A stretch of DNA of 64,000 nt from Tridacna crocea (Eukaryota > Mollusca > Bivalvia > Cardiida > Cardiidae), in assembly GCA_943736015.1 (NCBI GenBank), contig OX031063.1, positions 2,337,001-2,401,000 of the forward strand, written 5' to 3'. The position numbers were made by a program, and so were the translations under genes. Within the stretch, counting starts at the first letter, position 1. Each line of letters starts with the position of its first letter. The notes beneath the pieces were generated by a model that was not told the DNA's origin, searched no databases, and worked only from the letters and a program-made list of their open reading frames with translations. Shown here one piece after another: positions 47,501 to 59,500 of the stretch.

Positions 47501-50500
47501 CGTATCTTGCGACAGTTTGCTGCTCTTGTTCTTCTGTAAGATGTGTCACAGAAAAAGGGGTCACATACTGGACTTCTTGAGCCCCAATAGATCAGTCAGT
47601 AATGTTGAGAGCTGTTAGTCTAGGCTTTTCCAGTTTGCACTGGCTTGATTACTGACTCGGCCAACATCCTTTGACATTTGATAAAAAGTTACTGAAACAA
47701 GTCTCATCTGTGTTTCACCAATGAGCGAATGATGTTTTAATCTGTCATTTGACCACCATTTTGACTAGGAAATTAATGCCTGGCCTTTCAAGGTAATTAT
47801 ATCCCTTACCATACAATCCTGACTTTCAATGACCCAGAAGAAGAAGGGTTGTGCAAGTATTTTGGGAAAAGAAGAAAATGCTTTTTGCACAGTTACATAC
47901 CCTGTCAGAATTATTTGACCTTGAACTTTGATGTTTGGTATTTATCTTCATTGCAGACTGTTACTGCTTAGTACTCAGGTGAGCGATATAGGACCATCAT
48001 GGTCCTCATATTTCTGTGAAAAATTGAAATTTATTTCAACTGAACATTATTGGTAATACATTCGGGAGTGGTGCTGGAAATGTTCTATGTATTTCATACC
48101 TCTTTTGAGGATTTAAATAAAAATCCAGTACAGTTCTTTATAATTCCAGTTGGCATACTGCCTCAGCATAAGAACCCATTACCATATTAGGTAGAGGGCG
48201 AGAAATGTACATTTCCTCCCGGGTCATAAACATAAAGTGAAAAAATAAGTTGCATATTTTTCACTAGTTGTAACCATGAAATAACGAAAAACGTTTCACT
48301 GTTCTTCCTACATAAACCACAGGATAGTAAGAAATATGTTGATAATCCACCAGTAGTCGGGATTATGTGGTAAAGAGTTAAGAGAATCAGAGGTGTTATT
48401 GTTTCATCTCGTCCTCTTCTTTCATTGGATTTGACAAGAATGTGAACTAAATATTGATAAAAAATATGAGCCGTTTAACAATAGAACAAGGAAAACTAAT
48501 CTCTTGATTTTCTTCCTAATATGGCTCATAGGAAACAAAAAACTATAGAACCATTTTGTCTAGCAAGAATGTAAGCTGATGGTTTTCAGAGTACAAAGAG
48601 CAAGTATTTAGCAAAGTGAAAGATTTGAATTTCAACATTTGTGTGATCCTTTAACTCTTCTGAGCAGTGTAATTTCACTTAATTTTCAAGTTTGTATTTC
48701 ACTACTGTGTTAAGAAGGGTAAAGTACTGACAAAGCCAATTTTCTGTATGATAAATTTTCCTGTTTCAGGTCAGTTAACCTTCAATGGTCAAGTTGTCCC
48801 TGGATGGAATGCCACCAATACTTCGGGAATTCCACCGGTCTCCAGCCGAGGCCATACCCCGGTGTCAGAGATGGGACCCCCAAGACCACAGACCCCTAGC
48901 CTGGAAACTCTAGCAGGACTGTTGAATCAGAATCAACCTGTGCTTGAAGGAAATAACTTCTTTAACTTGACTGGTAGTGGCCTGAGTGGTAATAGCCTGC
49001 CCCCAAATCCAGGAAATGTCACTCCAACATTTTCTTCAAGCAGTATGTTGGCATTCACTATACTACTTCCTCCTGTTTTTTGCGGTAGCTCAGAAAGTAG
49101 CGTACAGGACTTGAGAACTGGGGGTCAAGTATTTGATCCCTGGCTCGACCAGTGCCTATCTAAGGATTAATGATAGTCATTGTGAAAGGATTTATTCCTT
49201 TCCAAAACCATTTGCAGACAACAAATAAAATATGGTTGGAAAAATGAAAATTTGTAATGGCAATAATAGAAAATATTGTGGGAAAAGGAGAAAAATGCTG
49301 GTAACCAAGAACCATAATTCTGGCTTGTATATTTATGAGCTATTTCCCTTTGATTATTTTCTTACTCACTTTACATACAATTTCATGTCCACAATAGAAT
49401 TCTGGGAGAAAAATGTTATTAACTTTTTCATGAATTATTAATCCTTCCGGAGGAAACATGCTGGAGACTTTTTTATGTAGAAAAACAAGTCCTAGTTTTA
49501 AAGTGATAAAGAAAATGCCACATGTTGTCTGCAGGAGGTACCAGTATTGTAATTCAGATAGCAGTGTTGTAATTTACTCTTTAATCTTGATATAACAGGT
49601 GCTTTGAGTGACAGTACTTCATCCATGGGCACAATTGGATCATCCCACACTCCCCCAGTTAGAAGAGCAACAAAAATGAGTGCCATGCAAATAAGGTGAG
49701 GTTACATTTTTAATGTAAACAGTTAATCCTTATCACACACAATCCCAAGTTCTAAAGACCCTGAGAAAGAAAGTTTTTTAAAACATTGTGGGTAATAGAG
49801 AAAATGCTTTTCCCACAGTGTTTTCTACCCTTCCCAAAACAAATTCCAATTTTTCAGTGACAGCCATTTTGTCATCTGCAACTGCTTTCAGTTTGGGTAG
49901 AAAAGATTGTGGAAAGAGGATTAAATGCTGGTTACTGCATATTAACCCATTACCACACAATCCCTACTGTTGACGACCTTGAGAAAGAAGCCTTTAAAAC
50001 ATTGTTGGAAAAGGAGAAAATGCTGGTAACCAGCAATTTCTCCTCCCACAATGTTTTCTACCCTTCAGAAAATATTTTTCAAATTTTTAGTGACTTCTAT
50101 TTTTTCATCTGCAAATGGTTTCAATTTGGACATTCCTAAAATTTTGTCATTTGGTAATGAGTTAATTCATGCTTTATGGTAATTTATTTGGAAGTAGTGG
50201 TGTATTTAATCCATTACCACACGATCTGGACTTTTAACGACTCTGAGAAAGAGGCCTTCTGAAAAAATTGTGGGAAAAGGAGAAAATGCTGGTAACCAGC
50301 ATTTTCTCCTTTTCCCAAAATGTTTTTTTCCCTATCCAAAAAGAAAAATAAAATTTTCAGTCACTTTTGTCATATGCAAATGCTTTCAATTTGAACCAGT
50401 CTAAAATTTTGTCATTTGGTAAAGAGTTAAGAAGTAATCACAGCAGACAAGTTGAATCTTCAAATAATTTGACAGGCACAGACAATGGAGATTAGAGTTA

Positions 50501-53500
50501 ACATGTGTCTAAAATGGTATAATTAAAAGGTAATCTTCTTTCTATTGTGGTTTATTGAACAATAAACCATAATTTTGAGTTACGAGGGACAATAAATAAT
50601 CATCGTTTTCTCCACAATGTTTTCTGCTCTATGAAGGAAAAAATTGTTTCATTTTTGCCACTGTAAATTTGTCATCTACAGTTGCCTTCAATTCGGACAA
50701 GTCGAAAAATTTGGTAGTTTGGTAATGTGTAAAGTCTAATGTTTGCTTCATTTCACAGGTGTAAGTTCGGTCAGCTGGGACCTGGTAAGGGACAGTTCAA
50801 CTCTCCTCATGGATTTTGTCTGGGATTGGATGAAGATATCATTGTTGCCGACACAAACAACCACAGAATTCAGATCTTTGAAAAGTCTGGAGAATTGAAG
50901 TTCCAGTTTGGTATACCAGGTGAGCATGGAATAGTTGCATTTATACTCGATTCCATGCCTGGTATATGTTTGTAGGAAAAGAGTTGGCATGAGTGAATTG
51001 TTAAAATCGGTAGCGGTATTCAACTGATAAATATGGTTTTTCATGTTGCATTCTTTGTATATGACTGAGTAAATTTACGATTTCGGAAACTTTTGTGAAG
51101 CACAAACCTTGCGCTTTAAAATCGTTGTAATGTTTGTACGGCACGAAATGGGGACCTTGCAGGTAGGTGGAGTTTAACCTTTTCCCAAACAACAAAATTT
51201 TAGACTGGTCCAAATTGAAAGCACTTGCAGACAACATAATAAAGTTAACTCAAAAATATTGACATTTGTTTCCAACAGGATAGAAAACATTTTGGGAAAG
51301 GAGAAAATGCTGGTTTACAAGCATTTTCTCGTTTTCCCACAATGTTTTAAAAGGGTTCTTCTCTGGGTCGTAAAAACCAGGGATAGTTTATAGTTGAAGT
51401 AGTCCAGAGTGTATAATACAATAAGCAGTGGGACTTCGAAACTTCCTTGAATGATTGATATAGATGTATTGGTTTTTTTTTTAATCACTCGTAATTATTG
51501 ATGTTAGAAAAGTTTATTGAAACTACAAGATCAAACAAGTGTGACCCTTTCATGCTAAACGGGACAATCTGGGAATTCCATTCATCAGTTTGATGAAAAC
51601 AGATCAAAGATAGTGCAGGTCAATTTAAGCAGATAGTTAAAAAATGATTGTATAGTATGGTAGAATGACCACTGCATACAGAAAATATCAAAAGCGTCGA
51701 CCCTGGTCAGCTTGCGCAGTCCACGCAGTCTGACCAGGTTGACACTTTTCGCAGTTCCAAGAAGGCCCCTTTTTGCTTGACGGGTCACAAATGTCACGGC
51801 AGTCTGATAAGTGAACACTTTTCGCAGTTCCCAGAAGGTCTCTTTTTGCATGACGGGTCACAAATATTTGATCCCTGGTCTGCCAAAAGGGGGTTTATGC
51901 ATGTGCATGATGTATCTTACCAAGCTAGTCATCACATAGTGATGGACCTTCTTAAATCTATTTTGTCTTACAACTGACTGAATCCCATGGTAGAATGGTC
52001 TTTTGACAAGCTGAGAAAATGTAAAGGTAGCTAAATTATTTCGCTTTTGCAGACTTCAGAACCAGCAACTTGGCCCATACAAAATACCTTGATTACTGAC
52101 AACTTTATTTTGTAATGGGAAGGATCTATTTTGATATTATTTTGGCAGTTCATGTTGGCCGAGTTTTTTTGTACCGAGTGATTTTTCTTAATTTTGTGGT
52201 GTTTGTCATTTGGTATGAAAAAGTTGTACAAAGGATACTGTGTAGATCAAGGATCAAACTGCACATTGTGCGCAGTCTGATCTATATTTAGTGCTAAAAT
52301 AACAACATTTATGAATGGTTTTAGATGATGTCAGTGTTTTAACCCATTACCAAACGACAATATTTTAGACTGGTCCTAATTGAGAGCATTTGCAGACGAC
52401 AAAATAAAAGTGACTGAATATTTGAAATTTGTATTGTGAAGGGTAGAAAACATTGTGGGAAAAGGAGAAAATGCTGGTTACCAGCATTTTCTCCTTTTCC
52501 CACAATGTTTTCTACAGGCTTTTTTCTCAGGGGCGTCAAAAGTAGGGATTGTATGGTAATGGGTTAAGCTGAAAAATCAAAAGTAGCTCTAAAGTCCTCA
52601 ATCTGATAGAAAAAAGCCTTTGTTAAAGTATTATGTACCCTTACTATTTTTCTACTCTCAACTTTCTTTCAAGTTTATTCCTGTTTAGCACCACTCGTAT
52701 CTTAACATATTTTGTGGAATTTTAACAGTTGTAATACATCAGTCTATCTATCCTATATCTATTACTAAAGGTCGAGAGGAAGGACAGATGTGGTACCCCA
52801 GAAAGGTGGCTGTCATCCGATCAAGTGGGAAGTTTATAGTTTGTGATCGTGGAAACGAAAGATCTCGGATGCAAATTTTTAACAAAAAAGGGATGTTCTA
52901 CCGGAAGATTGCAATTCGTTATATTGATATTGTTGCTGGACTTGCCATATCCTCACAGGGTTAGAATTTTGCATGTCTTTTTTTTTTTTTTTTTTTGCCG
53001 TAAAACTTGGTTGTGTCAGTGGGCAAAGCACTTTTAACTCTTTACTTCATAGATACTCATTTCGACACATTGCTTGTAGAAGCCTTTAGAAAACATTGAG
53101 GCAAAAGGTGAAATTGCTCGTGACGAGCAATTTCACCTTTTGCCACAACGTTTTCTATGCTATCAAAAGGTGTCATATACACATAAGAAACAGCTTCATC
53201 CTTGCTGTTATTTAGGGTCAATTAGAGATACCATAGAAATGCCTTATGGGGTAAAGGGTTAACCCATGGACACACAGTCCCATGTTTTGACCCTTTACCA
53301 AATGACAGAATTTTAGACTGGTCCATATTGAAAGTATTTGCAGATAGCAAAATAAATGTGCCTGATAAATTGAATCTTGATGTGAGAAGAGTAGAAAAAA
53401 TTGGTGGGAAAAGGAGAAAATGCTGGTTACTACAGGGTTCCCACGCAGTCGGGAAAACGGGAAAAAGTCGGGAATTTCGTAAAACCCGTTCCCGGTCTTG

Positions 53501-56500
53501 AAAAAGTCTTGATTTTTGTTATATATATGAAAAATCGGGAAAAAATCGGGAAAAGTACGAAACGATTTGGGTATGAAACAAAAAGTTAGGACGATAATAA
53601 GCTCCGGTCTGCGTCCTCCATTTTTCGGATAAAGGTCCCAATATTTTCTACAATACATATCCTAGACCGTCATTGGTCGAAGAGGGTGAATTTTCCAATA
53701 CATTATGGTCTTTTTTTAGGTTCGCTGGTCCCGGAAAAGTTATTGTAATATTTAAATAAACCGGGATCCAGTGTATTAATTTCGGAGAACTCGGTACTTA
53801 TCCTAAAATACAATGCAACTGCGCTTTGTATTTTCCCGGGGACGAGCTGAAGTGAATTAACGTGAAAATGAGCTACAACAGTAAATATTACTGAAAATTT
53901 ATATCCATAAGGGTCTGAAAGGTTAACAGACTTTATCTTTATGAAGCCAAGTTATGATTCTCGTCGGGTTGTCGAGTCAGAAGAAACTGAAAGTAAGCGC
54001 TTGTCTGCAATCATGGATCAAAACACTTCAAGTATTAAATCTAACAACGTTACGATTATTCGTATTTTCAGAAACATTAAAAGCAGGGATATTGCCCTTT
54101 GAAAAGACCTGTTTATTTATTCATGTATTTCAGGTCATGAAAACAGAACAAGTAAAGTGAAAGTAAAACATGGTACTTTTGGATTAGGCTTTAGATTCAA
54201 TGACTGAAGAGGGAAAAGTACCTCTATTTGAAGGCTTACAGCAAAACTGTTGTGCATTATGATAGTAAATGATATGCAAGGACTTGACTCTGTGTCTCAA
54301 ATCATAAAGAAAATAATTCCCAATGTTAGAAGAAAACAACACATTTTTAGCTCACCTGAGCACAAAGTGCTCAAGGTGAGCTTTTGTGATCGCCCCATGT
54401 CTGTCGTGCATCATCCACAATTTCTTAACATCTTCTCCTCCTAAACCACTGGGCCAATCTTGTTGAAACTTGGCAGGGATGTTCCTTATTTGAATCTCTA
54501 TCAAAGTTGTTCAAGAGATTAAATTCCACCCATAACTCTGGTTGCCATGACAACCAAAGAAAAAAAGAGCAAAATCTTTGAAAATCTTCTTCTCTGAAAC
54601 TAGAAAGCATAGAGCTTTGATAATTGGTATGTAGCATCTCCTAGTAGACTTCTACAAAAATTGTCCATATAAGGCCCCTGTGGTCAAAACTGACCCCACC
54701 TCAGGGGTCACAAGTTTGAACATTGGAATAATAAAAGAAAACTTTGAAAAATCTTTTTCATTAAAACAAGAAGGGATAGAGGTTTGATATTTGGTATGCA
54801 GCATCTGCTATTGGACCTCTACCAAGATTGCTCATATGATTCCCCCGGGATTCAAACGGACCAATAACAGTCAGTTGGCCCATCCATCCGCGTTGAGGGT
54901 TATCTTCTAAAGTCCTTGGCACTTATGAAACTTCATACATGTCTTCCTTAGGATAGTCTTGTGATACAATTTTCTTCTGTAAGATAGGTCATGGACAAAG
55001 GGGTTACCTTTCACATACTGGACTTATCGAGTTCCAATAAATTAGTCAGTAATGTTGTGAGCTGTTAGTCTAGGGTTCCCAGTTTGGCTTTGATTACTGT
55101 CTCAGTCAACATCCTTTGAAATTTGATAAAAAGTTATTGAGACAAGTCTCATTTGTGTCTTAACAATGAGCGAATGATGTTTTTTAATCTGTCTTTCGAC
55201 CACCATTACCAGGAAATGCCTCTTAAAGTTAATTCAGTCCCTTACAATACAATCCTGACTTTCAATGACCCTGAAGAAGAAGGGTTGTGAAAGCATTTTG
55301 GGAAAAGAAGAAACTGCTTTTTGCACAGTTACATACCCTGTCAGAATTATTTGGCCTTGAACTTTGATATTTGGTATTTATCTTCACTGTAGACCTTTAC
55401 TACTTAGTACTCAGGTGAATGATATAGGACCATCATGGTCCTATTATTCCCAATTTGCCTGGTTATGTAGTCTTACAATGATCTATACTATTTGCCTTCA
55501 AATTCTTCATTACTTGTAGGAACTGTAAGAGAACAGCATGGATCCTTATTAAACTGCCTGTATGGATAGGCTGGTCTGAATCTATATTTGGTCATATGAA
55601 GTTTTGTAACTGGCCAAGTAAAGAAATGAAATAACTATCGTGCAGTTAGAATGTTCTTTAAATCTTAATTTTTCATTAAAACAAGGAATGTATGAAAGAA
55701 AGTAGCTTTCAAAAGGTTGTGCATTTCCAGTTTTTCTATTGCAAAAAAACCTTGAATTTTGAAAAAAATCCTGGAAAAAGTCTGGAATTTTGCAAGCAGA
55801 AAGTTGTGGGAACCCTGTTACTAGCATTTTCTCCTTTTCCCACCAGTCTTTTCAGAACACTTCCTATGGGTCGTAAAAACCATGGATTGTTTGATAAAGG
55901 GTTTACAACCTCAAAGGAAAAGCCTTTTGGAAAAAAAAAGTGGGAAAGGGAGAAAATGCTTGAGACGAGCATTTTCTCCTTTTCCCACAATTTTTTTCTG
56001 AACTGTACAAGATAAATTGCCAACATGAAGCAATATTTGATTATGCATTTGGAAATACTTTTTATTTGGATAGCCGAGTTCCTGTAGCTCAGCTGGTAGC
56101 ATTACAGGACTTATGAACAGGGATTTGCTGGGTTAAACCCCAGTTAGACCAATTTCTTTTTGGGGAATGATAAAAGTCATTTTGACGGGATTCATTCCTC
56201 TCTCACCACTGTCCATTGGTTTGGAGATAGTGATGTGGCAAAGCAGCAAGTGGCTTGGATAGAAAATTGTTTGTAGTACTGGACAATGAAACTCCAGGAA
56301 AGCATGGATATGTGCATTGACTGCCATGATAATAACTGAAAATAATGTTGAAAATGCTGTTGAACACCATACAATCAATCGATCAATTTTTCATGGGACA
56401 AGTTTAGAATATCGTTAGTTTGCAAAAGGTAGAGAGTTTCATCCATGTCCTGGTGAAGCATTAACCCATCACCAAACAATCCCTATTTTTGATGACCCCG

Positions 56501-59500
56501 AGAAAAGTTTTGGAAAACATTGTGGAAAAAGGAGAAAATGCTGGTAACCAGCATTTTCTCCTTTTCCCACAATGTTTTCGACCCTTCACAAAACAATTTC
56601 AAATTTTGAGTCACTTTTATTTGGTCATCTGCAAATGCTTTAGATTTGGACAAACCTAAAACTTTTCCATTTGGTAATGAGTGAAGGAACTGTATAGTCA
56701 ATCTACAAAGATGCAAAAGTTTTGAAATGGTGAAAATCTCTGAAAATATATACAAAATTTTACTTTCTTACCAAGATCACAAACTGTTTTAACTATTTCA
56801 GAACAGACTTGGTGATCTGGACCTTTCCATCTCAGAAAAACAATAAAAATATTTTATATTCTGGCTTTCAGTTTTGCCAGAATTCGTAACAAAGAGTGGT
56901 TAGAGTAGATCCAAGATCAGAGTGCACATCCTAGTAGTCTGATTTTGATTTTGACTGCAAGTTCAAAATTATCATTAGTTGCTAATGATTATCTTAGGAT
57001 TATATGTCTGTGAAAGTCCAGCTTTTGCTCCAAGGGGGCAGAGGGCTAAACTCTTAACAACACGACAACATTTTAGAAATTCCAAATTTATTCAGTTTGT
57101 GTAGGATTTGTATATAACTTCTGTGGCAGAATTTTTGAAATTTGGCTGTCAAAGGGTAGAAAACATTGTGGAAATGTAGAAAATACTAGTTACAAGCATT
57201 TTCTTTATTTTCTGCAATGTTTTCAAGAACTTTCCTCTGTGTGAAAGTTGACTTAGAACTTGGAAGTTGTTCGGTAATGATAAATGGTCAACAATTCCTT
57301 TTCTCTGTATGAATTTCAGGCCACATAGTTGCTGTAGACAGTGTGTCTCCGACGGTGTTTTGTATTGCGGAAACAGGAGAACTGATCAAGTGGTTTGATT
57401 GCAGTGATTACATGAGAGAACCCTCAGATATTGCTATCAGTGGGAAGGAATATTTTGTGTGCGACTTTAAGGTAGGACATAGCTTTATTATGTTGTGCTA
57501 TTTGGACATAGGGATAGATCTTTGCTATACAATCTGGACTTATTAACAGCCTTGCAAAAGAAAGCTTTGGAAAACATTGTGGGAAATGGAGAAAATGCTG
57601 GTAACTAGCATTTTCTCCATTTCCCACAATGTTTTCTAAGCTTTCAAAGACTAATTTCGAGTGTTTAGTCACACTTTCTCGTCTGCAAATGTGTTGAGTT
57701 TGGATGAGACTGAAATTTTGTTGTTTAATTGGTGCCTTAACCCCTTATCACACAACAAAATCCTAGACTTTCCCTATTTGAAAGCATTTGCAGAGGGAAA
57801 AAAGGGGATATGAATTAAAACGAAATCAAGTTTTAGGGCGGGTGGAAAATATTGCAGAAAAAGGAGAAATGGAAATATAATTAGTTCTGATAAGGTGCAT
57901 TTTTAGCACCCTGAAGATCTTTGTGTTAACTTCATTTAGACAACATCTTGATCCTTTGCCAGACAGTCCCATGTTTATACAGCACAGAGGAAAACTGCCT
58001 TTTGAAACATTGTTGGAAAAAGAAAATGTTAGTTTAAAGCATTTGCTCCTTCTCCAACTACTGTCTCCTCAGCTTTCAACTACATGTCCCACCATATAAG
58101 CTGCATCTAATCTGGTATGTAGATGCAGTTAATGCAGCTTTGCTCAAAATTTTATTTTGTGGTTGTCAGTCAATGAATCAAAGCTTAGCCGAGTAGCTCA
58201 GTGGTTAGCATATCTGACTTGGGGCCTGGAGGTGCGGGTTTAATACCCAGTCGTGGCAAACTTTCTTTAGGGCATGTGCAGTGTTTCAGCCAGGATGCGC
58301 CCTTGCGGGATTCCCGCAAATAAATTAGGTTTCCCGCACATTTCCAAACACGGCACGCCAGATCTGGCGCTTAAAAATCATATTAGGCCTCCCAAAATTG
58401 ATTTGTCCATATATGACCGCACCAAGGTGCAAAAGTGGATGGGACGAAACTGCATTGCGTACAAAAATTAATGGAACGAAATCGAGACTGGCTCAGTGTT
58501 TTTAACCCTGTAGTACTACATAAACTATCAAATGCGCAAAACCAGTCTTAATTTTTTGGTACTGGTTGCTCGCCTCTTACATCAAACATTTGTAAATTGA
58601 AAGAAAAAGCTACAAACAGCGGATAATCTGTTTATAGTAAAGTTTTCATGACGAACTATGGAACAACCGGCGGAAAACTTTAAAGAAGAATTACCGACTT
58701 TTTCACACGCCCAAATGAGGGTGAAGAGGCAGGGCCATCAAATACTAGAAAAATAGCAAAAGTAACACCATCACAAACTTTAGGTTGTTGAAGCCTAACT
58801 AATCTGGCAATGTATCAAAGGCCCCAACAACAACAAAAAAAAACCAAACAAATTTTAAGTTGTTTGACTTCAGCACAGCTCCACAGAAATGGACACACTT
58901 GAATGGAAGGAAAATCTTTATTTCCTAAGGTATCTAAAGAAAATGGTATAGACATGTATTCAGTCTAATATTGAAAAATACACCCCCCCCCATCCCCCCT
59001 TGCTCAAGATGATTGGCCCCTGTTTAGGATTTCAGGGGGCCAACTGGCCCCTTTTTTTATCAAAGCTGACTGAAACACTGCATGTGAGAAAAGTAGTCCG
59101 AGGCTTTTGGAAAAAATGTTGTATCAGCACTGGTGTGAGAAAGCCAGGAAACACTGACAGCCATGATGTGACCTTAGCTATTAAATTGTGTTAAAATCCA
59201 ATAGAAATAAAAAAAATGAATCAATGTATGAGATGACCTCTGTCTGTTTTAGGGTCACTGTGTAGCTGTATTTAATGATGAAGGACAATTCCTGCGTCGT
59301 ATTGGCTGTGAAAACATCACAAACTATCCCAATGGAATTGACATCAGTGACGCAGGCGATGTTTTAGTTGGAGACAGTCATGGAAATAGGTTTCATGTTG
59401 CCGTGTTTCAGAGAGATGGATCTCTCATCGGAGAGTTTGAGTGTCCCTATGTCAAAGTTAGCCGCTGCTGTGGCCTTAAGATTACGTCGGAGGGGTACGT

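Larger units (their letters stand above)
53288..55903 (-). mobile_element. Family A MITE split at its hairpin centre by a CAG-ended element
   Basis: Left part 53,288-53,432 ends GCTGGTTACTA; right part from 55,818 resumes TTACTAGCATTTTCTCC. Confidence 0.83.

Noticed and set aside
58188..58262. tRNA-like sequence considered as a functional tRNA gene
   Set aside because: A- and B-box-like parts are present but the cloverleaf stems do not pair well and SINE body sequence follows.
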